Assembly (NCBI RefSeq): GCF_905475395.1 | Contig: NC_058337.1 | Location: 138,639,172-138,703,171 of the forward strand | Direction: 5' to 3' | Origin: Chrysoperla carnea | Taxonomy: Eukaryota > Arthropoda > Insecta > Neuroptera > Chrysopidae | DNA length: 64,000 bases | In this document: one piece after another, positions 28,879-40,784 of the stretch | Layout: the number at the start of each line of letters is the position of its first letter | Position numbering within the stretch: position 1 is the first letter of the stretch | The notes under the pieces: generated by a model | Told to the model about the DNA's origin: nothing | The model's input: only the letters and a program-made list of their open reading frames with translations | Database searches by the model: none | Translations under genes and position numbers: made by a program

Positions 28879-29013
28879 ATAGTATGTATACGAAGATCAA
28901 TTTCGAAAAGAACAAGGAATCCACAAGACGAAGAACGGAGCGTATATTAATACGTGAGTACCGGAGTACTTGTAGGACGACGAAGCCAATTTTTGAAATT
29001 CATAGAGTAGACT
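28879..29013. other. Spacer with a rickettsial repeat-like tract
   Basis: Contains CGAAGATCAATTTCGAAAAG and, near its end, ACGAAGCCAATTTTTGAAAT, with ATTAATACGTGAGTACCGGA between. It resembles the dispersed spacer repeats of Rickettsia, but only one copy is in this window. Confidence 0.35.
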
Positions 29014-30657
29014 ATGTTTCATAGTCTTTCAGTTAGAAACTTTATCCTGATAGACGAGTTAGAAATCGAATTTATTAATGGTTTATGCGTTATTACCGGC
29101 GAAACCGGTGCCGGTAAGTCTATTTTACTTGATGCTATTTTATTTTGCTTAGGCTATAAAACTTCAAGTGCCGGTATAATAAAGCATAGAAAAGATTATG
29201 CAGCCGTTAATATAGTCTTTTCATTAAATGATGAAATAAAAAATTTCCTAACTCAAAATTTCATTGAATTAGAAGAATCACTGTTTATAAAATGCGTCCA
29301 AAAAGCAGAGGGACGCAAATATTTCTTTATCAATAATCAAGTAGTTAATAAAGCTATTATGCAACAATTAGCTACTTATTTATTTGAACTTCACGGACAA
29401 AACAATAATATTTCCCTTTTAGAAATCAATACGCAGCGTGATATTTTAGATAATTTTGGAGATCTTTTAGAACTTCGTATGCAGCTTGTCAAGTGTTATC
29501 AAGCCTGGCAGAATATCCGTAATGAAATAGCCGAAATAGCACTTAAACAAAATTCTATAGAACAAGAAATTGATTATTTAAACTTCGTAACCGAAGAGCA
29601 GACTAAGCTTAATGTTCAAATAGGTGAAGAAGAGCAGCTAACAAATATACGAAAAGATTTGCAAAATAAAGATAGGGATTTGCAGCTAATCAAAGATATT
29701 CTTGAGCAAGTTAATAATCCTGAAGTAAATAACTCAATTAGTAAAGCGGAAAAGCTATTAGCAAAGCAAAGCCAAAATGAAGAATTCGTAAATATTTCTA
29801 CAAATCTCGAAGAAGCTTATAATAATTTAGAAGAGGCAAGACAAAATTTATCGAATCTTCTAGAAAATTTTAACAAGTTAGATTATAACCTTGAAGAAAT
29901 AGAAGAAAGATTATTTGCAATAAAAGCAATTAGTCGGAAATATAATGTTTCTGCTGCCGCACTCAAGACATTTTTAGAGGAATCTTTAAATCAGCTAAAT
30001 AGCTTGAAAGGGAAAATAGCAAATCAAGCAGAATTGCAAGTGCAAGAAGCAAAATTAAATACAGAATATTATAAGCTTGGTAAGGATTTATCGGGCAAAC
30101 GTCTTGCGGCAGCAAAGCGTTTAGAAGAGGTGCTGCACTATGAATTAAAGCAATTAAAAATGGAAAAAGCTACTTTTCGTGTTAATATAGCAGAAAGAAA
30201 AGAAGCGGCAGCATATGGCATAGATGATATAGTTTTTAAAGCTTCCACCAACCCGGGGATGTCTCCAGAGGCAATTAATAAAATCGCTTCGGGCGGTGAA
30301 TTATCAAGATTTATGCTTGCTTTAAAAACTTCCTTATTTAATAAAATAGTTAAACCTGCTATTATATTCGATGAAATAGATGTGGGAATTGGCGGTGAGG
30401 TTGCAGATAAAGTTGGTGAAAGGCTCAAAAAGCTTAGCTCAGCTACGCAAGTGATAGTTATAACGCACCAGCCTCAAGTAGCGGGAAAAGCAGATTTGCA
30501 TATAAAAATTGAGAAAATGCAATTAGAAAAAGAAACAAAGGTAACAGTAAAAGCTTTAAATTTAGGCGAAAGACAGCAAGAACTTGCCCGCATGATTTCA
30601 GGCAAAACAATTACTGAGGCAAGCTTAAAGGCGGCTAAGGAACTTCTGCGTTCGTGA
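29014..30657 (+). CDS. recN: DNA repair ATPase RecN
   Basis: SMC-like protein acting early in recombinational repair of double-strand breaks. 547 residues, near-normal family length. Walker A GETGAGKS at residues 29-36, long coiled-coil arms (about 150-340, Glu/Asn/Leu-rich), ABC signature ASGGELSRFM near 425, Walker B AIIFDEIDVGIGG near 450 and the His switch VITHQPQVAG. Open from ATG to TGA with no damage, unlike several neighbours. Confidence 0.95.
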   Translation: MFHSLSVRNFILIDELEIEFINGLCVITGETGAGKSILLDAILFCLGYKTSSAGIIKHRKDYAAVNIVFSLNDEIKNFLTQNFIELEESLFIKCVQKAEGRKYFFINNQVVNKAIMQQLATYLFELHGQNNNISLLEINTQRDILDNFGDLLELRMQLVKCYQAWQNIRNEIAEIALKQNSIEQEIDYLNFVTEEQTKLNVQIGEEEQLTNIRKDLQNKDRDLQLIKDILEQVNNPEVNNSISKAEKLLAKQSQNEEFVNISTNLEEAYNNLEEARQNLSNLLENFNKLDYNLEEIEERLFAIKAISRKYNVSAAALKTFLEESLNQLNSLKGKIANQAELQVQEAKLNTEYYKLGKDLSGKRLAAAKRLEEVLHYELKQLKMEKATFRVNIAERKEAAAYGIDDIVFKASTNPGMSPEAINKIASGGELSRFMLALKTSLFNKIVKPAIIFDEIDVGIGGEVADKVGERLKKLSSATQVIVITHQPQVAGKADLHIKIEKMQLEKETKVTVKALNLGERQQELARMISGKTITEASLKAAKELLRS

Positions 30658-30662
30658 CAAAC

Positions 30663-30773
30663 GTCATTGCGAGGAGAATTACAAAGTAATTTGACGAAGC
30701 AATCTCAGGAATTTTTTTATTGCTTCATGAGATTGCCGTGCTCATTTCATTCGCTCGCAATGACAAAAAACAA
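30663..30773. repeat. Dispersed rickettsial inverted repeat
   Basis: TCATTGCGAGGAGAATTAC ... CTCGCAATGA: the outer arms are complementary and an inner GACGAAGCAATCTCAG pairs with CATGAGATTGC. Further copies at 32318 and 35367. The frame of the next gene extends into it, but that extension is not protein-like. Confidence 0.75.
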
Positions 30774-30780
30774 GGAATAT

Positions 30781-32268
30781 ATGAACAATTACAAAAAACT
30801 AGAAAATGAACTTTCAACCATCTCAAATTTTGAAAATATCTTAAGCATATTATATTGGGATATAGCGGTAAATATGCCTATTGGATCGGGGGAAAGTAGG
30901 ACAAACGAGATGGTATCTTTAACTTTGCTAGTTCATTCTCTGGTTAAATCTCCGTTACTTAAAGAGTTGGTTAGCAGAGCAAAGGAAGAGGCAAAAAATC
31001 TTGATGAATGGCAGAATGCTAATATAAGAGAAATTGAGCGGAAGATATTAGATACAAATTGTATCGATGAGGAGCTACAAAAGAGATTAGTAGCTGCAAC
31101 TACTAAATCTGAACTTGTTTGGCGAAAAGCAAGAAAGAATAATGATTATAATTTATTTAAGCCTCATTTGCAGAAAGTTTTAGATTATACAAGAGAAGTT
31201 GCTAAAGTACGTGCAGGTGTATTTAATTGCAGTCCTTACGATGCATTAATTGATATGTATGATCCAAGTAGAACAAGCAGCGAGATTAAAAAAGTTTTTT
31301 CATATGTTAAAGAAAATCTTTCTGAGCTTATTGGTAAGGTTTTAGAAAAGCAGAAAAGTCAAAAAGAACTGGTAAAAAGTACTGAATTAAGCCCTGAAAT
31401 ACAAAAAAATATCGGCAAGCGTATAATGGAAATTATGCAGTTTGATGGGAGCAGAGGGCGGCTTGATGAATCTACTCATCCTTTTTGCGGTGGAACACCA
31501 AATGATATACGCTTAACTACCAGATATGATAAAGATAATTTCATAAGCGGCTTAATGGGGATTATTCACGAAACTGGACATGCTTTTTATGAGCAGAACT
31601 TACCAGAAATGTACAAGGGGCAGCCGGTCGGACGTGCTAAAGGCATGGCTTTTCACGAAAGTCAGTCTTTATTTATGGAGATGCAAGTAGGTAGGTCAAG
31701 AGAGTTTACGGAGTTTTTAGCAAAATTACTTCGTGATGAATTTAACGTTAAGTCGGAAGAATATTCGGCAGATAATTTATATAGGGCAATTACGAAAGTT
31801 GAGCCCGATTTTATCAGAGTTAACGCTGATGAGGTAACTTACCCAATGCATGTAATATTGCGTTTTGAAATAGAAGAATTGCTTATTAGCGGTGAATTAA
31901 ATCTTGATGAATTGCCAAATTTTTGGGATAGTAAGATGCAGGAATATTTAGGAATAAAACCTAGAAGTTTTAGTGAAGGATGTTTGCAAGATATTCATTG
32001 GTCTAGCGGATGGTTCGGTTACTTTCCAGCTTACACAAACGGGGCAATTATTGCATCAATGGTAATGAAGAAAGTAAAAGAGATAAACAAAAACGTAAAA
32101 GATGATATTTTAAAAGGTGACTTTAGTAACTTAAATAATTATTTGAATAAAAATTTCAGAAATTTCGGTTCACTAAAAAATTTGCCTGATTTGCTAAAAA
32201 GTGCTAGCGGTGAGGAGAATATAAATCCTGAAGTGTTTATTAAGTACTTGGAAGAGAAGTATTTGTAA
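30781..32268 (+). CDS. M32-family metallocarboxypeptidase (Taq type)
   Basis: Zinc carboxypeptidase that trims C-terminal residues from peptides in the cytoplasm. The start is chosen at ATG 30781 (MNNYKKLENELS) because upstream codons fall in a dispersed repeat; this gives 495 residues, typical of M32. Zinc motif HETGH at 263-267, then GRAKGMAFHESQSLFMEMQV with the third ligand Glu, and DEVTYPMHVILRFEIE and GCLQDIHWSSGWFGYFPAYT, the family signatures. Intact. Confidence 0.93.
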   Translation: MNNYKKLENELSTISNFENILSILYWDIAVNMPIGSGESRTNEMVSLTLLVHSLVKSPLLKELVSRAKEEAKNLDEWQNANIREIERKILDTNCIDEELQKRLVAATTKSELVWRKARKNNDYNLFKPHLQKVLDYTREVAKVRAGVFNCSPYDALIDMYDPSRTSSEIKKVFSYVKENLSELIGKVLEKQKSQKELVKSTELSPEIQKNIGKRIMEIMQFDGSRGRLDESTHPFCGGTPNDIRLTTRYDKDNFISGLMGIIHETGHAFYEQNLPEMYKGQPVGRAKGMAFHESQSLFMEMQVGRSREFTEFLAKLLRDEFNVKSEEYSADNLYRAITKVEPDFIRVNADEVTYPMHVILRFEIEELLISGELNLDELPNFWDSKMQEYLGIKPRSFSEGCLQDIHWSSGWFGYFPAYTNGAIIASMVMKKVKEINKNVKDDILKGDFSNLNNYLNKNFRNFGSLKNLPDLLKSASGEENINPEVFIKYLEEKYL

Positions 32269-32273
32269 TAAAT

Positions 32274-32480
32274 GAGGTGTCATGCCGTGGCGGTATTGTT
32301 GCGTGGATTAGTTTTTCCGTCATTGCGAGGAAATTACGAGGTAATTGACGAAGCAATTTAGTAAAAAAAATGCTAACTTATAGCATTTTTTATTATTTTT
32401 TCTGGATTGCTACGCTCATTTCATTTGCTCGCAATGACGACTTAGTATTCACGCAACGATGCCTATGTGGAAATGACATA
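32274..32480. repeat. Dispersed rickettsial inverted repeat (composite)
   Basis: Core 32318-32440: CGTCATTGCGAGGAAATTAC ... TGCTCGCAATGACG, with an inner hairpin AAATGCTAA/TTATAGCATTTTT. Outer arms GTCATGCCGTGGCGG... and ...CCTATGTGGAAATGAC are also roughly complementary. It fills the gap between the carboxypeptidase gene and sucA. Confidence 0.75.
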
Positions 32481-32530
32481 GAACATCTCCTCGCAATGAC
32501 GTTAAAAAATTAAATTATCATAAAAATAAT

Positions 32531-35308
32531 ATGGAAAAAAATTTAAAAAAGACAGGTTTTTTATTCGGTGGAAACGCTGTTTTTATTGAAGAATTATATA
32601 AACAATATTTAGAAAATCCTGCTTCAGTTGATCAAACTTGGCAAGAGTTTTTTAGCTCAGTTAAGGATAGTAATCAGCTTCTTAATAAAAGTACTGCTAA
32701 AATAATTTTAAAAGCCGTTGCCGCAGAAGAGTCCTAAACTTCAGAAAATCCTACATCCATCCCAAATAATTTTAATGTCGGTGCGATGATAAAAAATTAT
32801 CGTAAATATGCCTATTATCTTGCAAAGCTAGACCCTCTAGGGCTTGAAGTTACTAAAACTAAAGAGGATTTAAAACTTAATATAGAGAATTTTGGTTTTA
32901 CAAACGATCAGCTTAGTAAAGTAATAGAACATAAATTTTTAGAAAAAACGTATAGCTTAGGTGAGTTGGTTAATTTTCTTGATAAAACTTATGCAGGTTC
33001 TATTGGAGTTGAATTTGAGCAGGTAGAAAATGCGGAAGAACAAAATTGGTTATATTCTAAATTAGAATCAGGTGTCATTTCATTTTCCTCTGAAGAAAAG
33101 AAAAATATCCTAAATGACTTATTAGAAGTAGAAGGATTTGAGCAATATCTACATATAAAATTCCCAGGGGCTAAGCGTTTTTCAGTAGAGGGCGGCGATG
33201 CTTCCATAGTTGCTATGAATAAGGCTATTGATTTATCTTTGCATCAAGGTGTGGAAGAGATCGTCATAGGGATGGCTCATCGTGGAAGATTAAACACGCT
33301 AACTAAAGTAGTCGGTAAACCTTACAGAGCCGTTATTGCAGGCTTTATAAGCGGAAGCGTTTTTCCTGATGATTTAAATGTTTCAGGTGATGTAAAATAC
33401 CATTTAGGCTATTCATCTGATAGAAGTATAGATAATAAGAAAATACATTTATCGCTTGCTGATAACCCATCACATTTAGAAGCAGTAAACCCGATAGTTG
33501 CAGGTAAAGTAAGAGCACAGCAGGACATACTTAAAGACACTAAACGCAGTAAAGTTAAAGCTATTTTAGTCCATGGTAATGCTGCTTTTTGTGGTCAAGG
33601 AGTTGTGGCAGAAAGTTTATCTATGTCACCACTAGCTGCTTATAATATTGGCGGAGTGCTACATTTCGTAATTAACAACCAACTAGGTTTTACAGCGAAT
33701 GCAGCAGATACCAGAGCCAGCAGATATTCTACAGAATTTGCAAAAATAATAGCAGCACCGATTTTGCATGTTAATGGTGATGATATAGAAGCAGTATTGA
33801 AAGCCACAAATATTGCGGTGGAATATAGGCAAAAATTTGATAAAGATGTTATTGTGGAAATCATTTGCTACCGAAAATATGGGCATAATGAGGGTGATGA
33901 GCCGATGTATACACAAGGTAAAATGTATAACATCATCAAGAGTAAGCTAACGCCTGGAAATATTTATGCAAATGAGCTAGTGAAAGGTGGTGTAATCGAT
34001 AATAATTATTTTGCTAAATTACAAGAACAGTTTAAAGCAAAGTTAGATAAGGAATATGAGCAGACTAAGAATTATAAGCAAGAAGCTCATTTTTTAGGTG
34101 GCTTATGGCAAGGTATTACCCGCACTCGTACACAAGCGGCAGTAACTGGGGTAGATAAAAAGACTTTGCAAAATCTAGGGACTAAGCTATGCGAAATGCC
34201 GAAAAATTTTGCCGTTAATCCAAAATTGGTTAAATTATTTGATGCTCGAAAAGCTGCTTTCACAGCAGATCAGCCTATTGACTGGGCAACAGCTGAGCAG
34301 TTGGCTTTTGCAAGCCTGCTTACATCCGGTACTAATATAAGATTAACAGGACAAGATTCAGGACGTGGTACTTTCTCGCATCGTCATTCGGTGTTACACA
34401 GTCAAGTTGATGATACTACTTATATACCTCTAAATAATTTGTCCAAAGAGCAAGCAACATATGAAGTAGCAGATAGTAATTTATCTGAATATGCTGTGCT
34501 TGGTTTTGAGTATGGTTATTCGCTCGCAAACCCCAAAAATCTAGTTTTATGGGAAGCTCAATTTGGTGATTTTGCTAACGGAGCTCAGATTATTTTCGAT
34601 CAGTTCATTTCAAGCAGTGAAACAAAATGGCTTCGCATGAGTGGGCTAGTAGTTTTACTACCGCATGGCTTTGAGGGTCAAAGACCGGAACATAGTTCAG
34701 CAAGGCTTGAAAGATTCTTGCAGCTAGCAGCAGAGGATAATATGTATATTACATATCCTACTACTCCTGCTTCAATTTTCCATCTGCTTCGTCGTCAAAT
34801 AATTGATAATGTTAGAAAACCATTGATCGTGATGTCGCCGAAGTCCTTGTTGCGTCATAAGAAGGTGGTTTCTAAACTTGATGCATTAGATAATAATACT
34901 ACTTTTTCGCCTGTTTTAGATGAAGTAAATAAACTGGAAGCAAGCAATGTTACTAAAGTAATTTTATGCAGTGGTAAGGTATATTATGATTTATTCGAAA
35001 TGCGTGGCAGTAATAGTAATATAGCAATTATTAGGCTTGAACAATTATACCCGTTTAAAAAAAATATTGTAGTAGAGCTGTTAAAAAAATATAATAAAGC
35101 AAGTGAATTTATTTGGTGTCAGGAAGAGCCAATGAATATGGGAGCTTGGAGATATATAACCTCTCACCTAAATAATGCTTGAAAAGAAGCAGGAATTAAT
35201 AATGAATTCAAACATATAGGTAGAGAAGAATCAGCCTCTCCAGCAGTTGGCTCATTACAAGCACATAATAAGCAACAAGAAGAAATACTAAAAAAAGTGT
35301 TAAATTAA
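32531..35308 (+). pseudogene. sucA: 2-oxoglutarate dehydrogenase E1, two in-frame stops
   Basis: Thiamine-diphosphate E1 subunit of the TCA-cycle complex, partner of SucB downstream. The single frame is 926 codons, the family length, but carries TAA at 32735-32737 and TGA at 35180-35182. Landmarks: N-terminal E2-binding helix ([16 protein letters not shown]), [38 protein letters not shown], the ThDP motif [32 protein letters not shown], and C-terminal [14 protein letters not shown] then [12 protein letters not shown]. The first stop leaves only 68 codons, so no working enzyme is expected. Confidence 0.93.
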
Positions 35309-35327
35309 GAGATAGCTTTGAAATTTG

Positions 35328-35460
35328 GTGTCATTCCGTGGCGATACCAGTGTGTATCAGTTTTACCGTCATTGCGAGGAAATTACGAAGTAATTGACGA
35401 AGCAATCTAGTAAAAAAGTCCTGAGATTGCCACGTTCCTTGCAGTCACTCGCAATGACGA
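35328..35460. repeat. Dispersed rickettsial inverted repeat
   Basis: CGTCATTGCGAGGAAATTAC (35367) ... CACTCGCAATGACG (35460), with an outer GGTGTCATTCCGTGGCG like the copy at 32274. It occupies the sucA-sucB gap. Confidence 0.75.
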
Positions 35461-35525
35461 CATTGAAGCCACGTACCAAAGTCATAAACTATATAATAAT
35501 TTAGGATAAAAATAAGGAAACAAAT

Positions 35526-36728
35526 ATGGGTGTTAAAATTATAGTGGCGTCTCACGGTGAATCGGTAACAGAAGCTACTATTGCCAAATGGTATAAGAAA
35601 GAGGGCGATGCTGTTAAAACCGATGAATTATTATTAGAAATTGAAACTGAGAAAGTAACATTAGAAGTTAATTCTCCATGTAATGGTACTATAGGAAAAA
35701 TAACAAAAGCTGACGGAGCAAATGTTGCAGTTGGTGAAGAAATAGGCGATATAAATGAGGGGGAAGCTGTAGCAACAAATAGTAACGAAGCAGCAAAACC
35801 TCAAACAGCTTCCCAGCCTGTTCCAGAAAAAGTACCAGAAAAGCCAGCAGTTGCTAATAATACCCTTGCTCCATCTGTGCAGAAATTAGTTGCTGAAAAT
35901 AAGCTTGATCCAAATAATATAAAAGGAACAGGCAAAGATGGTAGAATTACCAAAGGCGATGTTTTAGAGACTATGAACGCTCCTATTCCTGCCACTACTC
36001 CTACCACTTCTTCAGCTAAAACTAGTGAAGAAAGAGTAGAGCGTGTGCGTATGTCACGTTTGCGTAATACCATTGCACAGCGTTTAAAAGACTCGCAAAA
36101 TACAGCTGCTATTTTGACTACCTTTAATGAAATTGATATGTCAAAAGTGATAGCACTGCGTGGTAAGTATAAAGATGAGTTTGAGAAAAAGCACGGCGTA
36201 AAGCTTGGCTTTATGTCATTCTTTGTTAGAGCAACTATCGAAGCGTTAAAGCTTATTCCGTCAGTAAATGCTGAGATAGATGGTGATGATTTAGTATATA
36301 AAAATTATTACGATATAGGTGTAGCTGTTGGAACTGAGCAAGGTCTTGTTGTACCGGTGGTTAGAGATGCAGATAAAATGGGATTTGCCGATATTGAAAA
36401 GACGATAGGGGGGCTTGCTAAAAAAGCAAGAGATGGTAAGCTTTCTATGGCTGATTTATCAGGCGGTACATTCTCCATTTCTAACGGTGGTGTATATGGT
36501 TCGCTTTTATCTACTCCTATTATTAATCCGCCTCAATCTGGTATTTTAGTACTACATAAAACTGAGGAAAGAGTAGTGGCTATAGATGGTAAAATTGAAA
36601 TACGTCCGATGATGTATATAGCTCTATCATACGATCACCGCATAATTGATGGAAAGGAAGCTGTTTCATTCTTAGTGAAAATTAAAGAGCTGATTGAAAA
36701 TCCAGAGAAACTATTCTTAAATTTGTAA
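35526..36728 (+). CDS. sucB: Dihydrolipoamide succinyltransferase, E2 of 2-oxoglutarate dehydrogenase
   Basis: 400 residues. Lipoyl domain 1-75 with the lipoylated Lys43 in [10 protein letters not shown], an Ala/Pro/Thr linker, the E3/E1-binding domain near 115-150 ([31 protein letters not shown]), and the catalytic domain with [25 protein letters not shown] and the active-site HxxxD at His371/Asp375. Intact, preceded by AAGGAAACAAAT. Its partner gene sucA is broken. Confidence 0.95.
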   Translation: MGVKIIVASHGESVTEATIAKWYKKEGDAVKTDELLLEIETEKVTLEVNSPCNGTIGKITKADGANVAVGEEIGDINEGEAVATNSNEAAKPQTASQPVPEKVPEKPAVANNTLAPSVQKLVAENKLDPNNIKGTGKDGRITKGDVLETMNAPIPATTPTTSSAKTSEERVERVRMSRLRNTIAQRLKDSQNTAAILTTFNEIDMSKVIALRGKYKDEFEKKHGVKLGFMSFFVRATIEALKLIPSVNAEIDGDDLVYKNYYDIGVAVGTEQGLVVPVVRDADKMGFADIEKTIGGLAKKARDGKLSMADLSGGTFSISNGGVYGSLLSTPIINPPQSGILVLHKTEERVVAIDGKIEIRPMMYIALSYDHRIIDGKEAVSFLVKIKELIENPEKLFLNL

Positions 36729-36748
36729 TAAGATAATAATGATAAATA

Positions 36749-37164
36749 ATGATATAATGTACTCGTCGTATTGAGTTCGATGCAGGGCATAGAATTATCG
36801 GTCATAAAAATAAATGTCAATATCTGCACGGTCATCGTTATGTTCTCGAAATAACTATAGCAGCAAAAAATACTGATGAACTTGGTATGGTAGTGGATTT
36901 TGGCTTGATTAAAGATTTAGCTAAAGGCTGGGTTGATGAAAATTTTGACCATAGCCTAATCTTGCATCAGGATGATAAAGAAATCGGACAGAAAATAGAA
37001 AGTCACACAGGTCAGAAAGTATATTATTTAAAGAATAATCCGACGGCAGAAAATATTGCTCTGCATTTAAAAATGAGATTTTCCCTAAGCTTTTTGAAAG
37101 TCAAAAATTCTTTGTTACTAATATAAAACTATTCGAAACACCTAATTGCTTTGTTGAGGTCTAA
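36749..37164 (+). pseudogene. queD: 6-carboxytetrahydropterin synthase QueD-like, stop and frameshift
   Basis: QueD makes the pterin precursor of queuosine. The frame starts ATG ATA then TAA (36755-36757), where relatives have Lys; it continues [13 protein letters not shown] with the zinc/Cys motif [26 protein letters not shown] and [11 protein letters not shown] one-base loss near 37070-37078 shifts the frame, and the tail ([18 protein letters not shown]) is legible in the next phase to TAA 37164. Two breaks. Confidence 0.85.
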
Positions 37165-37166
37165 GC

Positions 37167-37481
37167 GTGCAAGAGTTTTGCTTAGTTTTGACCACAACTA
37201 ATGATTTACAAATTGCTGAAAAAATAGCCTATCTATTATTAGAGCTAGATCTTGCTGCTTGCATACAAATTGATGATGTGAAAAGTTACTTTAAATGGGA
37301 AAGAAAAGTAAACTTTGAAAAAGTAAATAGAATTATAATTAAAGCAAAATCTTCCAATTATAAAAAGATTGAAAATAAAATCCTTGAAGTTCATAATTAT
37401 GAATTACCACAAATAATAAAAATAAATATTGACTGCGGTCTTCAAAAATACTTAGAATGGATTAATCAAAATATTAAGTAA
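37167..37481 (+). CDS. cutA: CutA-like divalent-cation tolerance protein
   Basis: 104 residues, normal length for the trimeric ferredoxin-like CutA1 fold. Hallmarks: CLVLTTTNDLQIAEKIAYLL, LDLAACIQIDDVKSYFKWE, RIIIKAKSSNYKKIENKI, and HNYELPQIIKINIDCGLQKY. The GTG start lies only a few bases after the queD stop, so the two were probably cotranscribed. Intact. The exact role of CutA in Rickettsia is not known. Confidence 0.88.
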   Translation: MQEFCLVLTTTNDLQIAEKIAYLLLELDLAACIQIDDVKSYFKWERKVNFEKVNRIIIKAKSSNYKKIENKILEVHNYELPQIIKINIDCGLQKYLEWINQNIK

Positions 37482-37537
37482 ACCTACGATTGAATAATTT
37501 AAATCGAAAAATAAAGTAAGTATACGTGGAGTAAAAA

Positions 37538-38726
37538 ATGAAATTATGGCAAAAAGTTACCTTAGGTCTAATCTTCGGTATTATATTCGGTATTTACCTA
37601 CCGCAATATGTTGATTATATTAAGCCAGTCGGTGACATATGATCATTACACCACTAATTTTCTTTAGCTTGGTTTCAGGCATTACTAGTATGAATGATAC
37701 TTCTGCACTTGGCAGGGTAGGCATGAAAGCGGTAGTAGCCTTTTTAGGAACTACTTTTTTTGCTACGGTTTTTGGTCTTGCTGTTGCTGCAATATTGAAA
37801 CCTGGCGTAGGCATGCATATAGATTTTTGTCCTTCTGGCTCTGGCAAGGTTTAGAGAACATCCCTTAATATAATAGATTTCTTTGTAAATATAGTACCTG
37901 ATAATGCTGTCGGTGCTTTTGCAAATGGTGATGTCTTGCAAGTAGTATTTTTAGCCGTCTTTGTTGGGATTACCTTAAATAAAATGAAAGCAACAGCTGA
38001 ACCTATTACTGATTTAGTACATTTAATGTCGAAATTAGTACTAAAAATGATATCATTTGTTATTCAATTATCACCTTATGGTGATTTTGCTTTAACAACT
38101 TGGATTATAGGCACGCAAGGTATAGAAGTAATGATAAGCCTTTCAAAGCTTGTTATAGCGGTTGTTGTGGCGATGACATTCCAATATCTAGTATTCGGTT
38201 TGCTTATATATATATATTTTGTCGTGTATCCCCTATACCTTTTTATAAGAAAAGCTTTGAGTATCAGATACTTGCTTTTTCTACCTCAAGTAGCAAAGCA
38301 ACTCTTTCAACTACTATGCAAGTTTGTCGTGAGAAACTTGGGATTTCAGAGTCTAGTACCTCGTTTGTATTGCCGATAGGTGCTTCCATTAATATGGATG
38401 GGTTTGCTATAAATTTATCGCTTACTACTATCTTTTTTGCTCAAATGATGGGCGTAACGCTTGCTCCGCATGATTATTTAGTGATTATCTTAACCTCAAC
38501 CCTTGGCTCAATTGGCGGTGCTGGTATTCCAGGAGCTTCGTTAATCATGCTGCTTATGGTACTTTCATCAGTACAATTACCGATTGAGGGTATAGCAATT
38601 ATTACCGGAATAGATAGAATTCTTGATATGTTACGCACTACCATTAATATAACAGGTGATGCAACAATTACTATGCTTGTCGATAATAGCAAAGGGACAT
38701 TAGATAAAGAGGTTTACTTATCGTAA
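37538..38726 (+). pseudogene. gltP: Dicarboxylate/glutamate:cation symporter (DAACS), about three breaks
   Basis: Inner-membrane transporter of the DAACS family. Pieces in order: MKLWQKVTLGLIFGIIFGIY (37538), ITPLIFFSLVSGITSMNDTS (37639), DNAVGAFANGDVLQVVFLAV (37936), then SSSKATLSTTMQVC, SFVLPIGASINMDGFAI and GGAGIPGASLIMLLMVL (to 38726). Breaks: a deletion/frameshift near 37638, a TAG at 37852-37854, and a frameshift in an AT dinucleotide run near 38210. The substrate-binding hairpin motifs themselves are unaltered. Confidence 0.88.
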
Positions 38727-38729
38727 AAT

Positions 38730-40714
38730 TTAGCTCAATTCTAATGCTGCCTTTTCTAAAGTTTTTAGTTGATCACGAAGCTTTGCTGCTTGTTCAAATT
38801 CAAGGTTGCTTGCAGCTTTAAGCTTTTCTTTTGTTAGTTTATCAATATGAGCTTTTAGCTTAGCTGGATTTTCAAATAAATTATGCGTTTGTTTTTTATC
38901 AAGCTTACTATCTACTTGCTCAAGCTCTGCTAAAACATGAATAGTGCGGTTGATGGTTTTTGGAATTATGCCGTATTTTTCGTTATGTTCTTGCTGAATC
39001 GTCCGTCTACGCATCGTTTCGCTAATAGCTTTGTCGATAGACTTAGTCATTTTATCGGCATAGAGAATAACTCTTCCCTCGCTATTTCTTGCAGCTCTAC
39101 CGATCGTTTGTATCAGCGATACTTCCGAACGCAAAAACCCTTCTTTATCAGCATCAAGTATGGCAACTAAACCGCATTCGGGAATGTCTAAACCCTCACG
39201 CAGCAAGTTAATTCCGACTAGAATATCGATTATTCCTTGCCTTAAATCCCTTAATATTTCGATACGCTCTAATGTATGAACGTTAGAATGCAAATAAGAG
39301 GTTTTATATCTAAGTTCCTGCAAATAATTAGTTAAATCTTCTGCCATTTTTTTGGTAAGAGTTGTAACTAACACACGGAAACCTTTGGCAATCGTGCTTT
39401 GGATTTCGCCTACTAAATCCTCAACCTGATTAGTAGCAGGCTTAATAATACATTCTGGATCAAGCGGCCCCGTAGGTCTAATTATTAGCTCTACAACTTC
39501 GCCGCCGGTTTCATTTAGTTCAAAAATTGATGGCGTTGCTGATACGAAAACAGTTTGTGGTCTAAAATTATCCCATTCTTCAAATTTTAGCGGTCTGTTA
39601 TCAAGAGCTGACGGTAGACGAAATCCATGCTCTACCAGCACTTCTTTCCTTGCTCTATCACTGTTATACATAGCTCTAATTTGCGGTACGGATACGTGGC
39701 TTTCATCAACAAATAATAAAGCATCTTTTGGGAGATATTCAAATAAAGTGGGTGGTGGCTCTCCAGCTTTACGACCTGTGAAAAAGCGGGAGTAATTTTC
39801 TACACCTTTACAGCTGCCTGTTTCGGTTAGCATTTCAAGATCGTATTGAGTGCGTTGATTGATCCTTTGTGTTTCCAGTAATTTGTCTTGCGATTTTAAG
39901 AATGCAATACGTTTTTGCAATTCCTCTTCAATTTCCGATATTGCTTTATTTACTGTTTCTTTTGGCATTACGAAATGAGAATTACCATATATTATAGCTT
40001 TATCAAGTTTAGCAAGCTTTTCACCGGTTAGCGGATCGAATTCGTGAATATACTCAAGTTCGTTACCGAAAAATGACAAACGCCAAGCCTTATCGCTATA
40101 GTGTGATGGAAAAACATCAACATTATCCCCCTTAACCCGAAAGCAACCACGTTCAAAACCAATATCATACGCTCATATTGTAAATTCACTAAATCATTAA
40201 GTAGCTTATCACGAGGGTAGCTTTTACCAGGCTCTAAATTGACTGTCATTTGATAGTATAAATCCGGCGAACCAAGACCTTAAATGCAAGAAACAGAGGA
40301 CACAACTATAACATCACGTCGCTCTTATAACGATCTTGTAGCTGAGTGCCTCATTAAGTCAATCTGCTCGTTAATTGAGGAGTCTTTTTCTATAAAAACA
40401 TCGGTTTTCGGGATATAAGCTTCTGGTTGGTAATAATCATAATATGAGACAAAATATTCAACTGCATTTTTGGGAAAAATCGATTTCATTTCGGAATAAA
40501 TTTGTGCAGCTAGTGTTTTATTATGTGCCATAATAAGCGTCGGTCGGTTGGTTCTTTCTATGATATTTGCCATAGTAAAGGTTTTATCTGAGCCTGTAAT
40601 ACCAAGCAGCATCTGAGAACGTTTTTTATTGTTTAAGCCTTTGATAATTTCATCAATTGCTTTTGGCTGATCACCCGCTGGTTTATAATCTGATATAATA
40701 AAAAAGTTACTCAT
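38730..40714 (-). pseudogene. uvrB: Excinuclease ABC subunit B, stops and frameshift
   Basis: DNA-damage recognition helicase of nucleotide excision repair. Read from ATG 40714: [14 protein letters not shown], then the Walker A motif as GITGSDKT, with Asp43 where the family has Gly. A TAA at 40325-40327 ends the first piece; a second in-frame stop is at 40280-40282 and a frameshift lies near 40172. From 40079 the frame is open to 38730 with [43 protein letters not shown] and [10 protein letters not shown], then the UvrC-binding UVR motif [20 protein letters not shown]. Dead as a repair gene. It converges with the symporter gene, 4 bases apart. Confidence 0.92.
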
Positions 40715-40784
40715 CGCTTTTTTCTTGCTTTAATAATTATAGTTTAAGATAATATATTAAAATTAAATAAAAGAGTACAACATT

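Noticed and set aside
30667-30780. 38-residue N-terminal extension of the M32 carboxypeptidase
   Set aside because: It is encoded by a dispersed inverted repeat; family members begin near MNNYKKLEN.
33640-33916. Minus-strand frames inside sucA (and similar ones inside recN, uvrB and sucB)
   Set aside because: They are antisense shadows of recognised proteins with no independent motif or start context.
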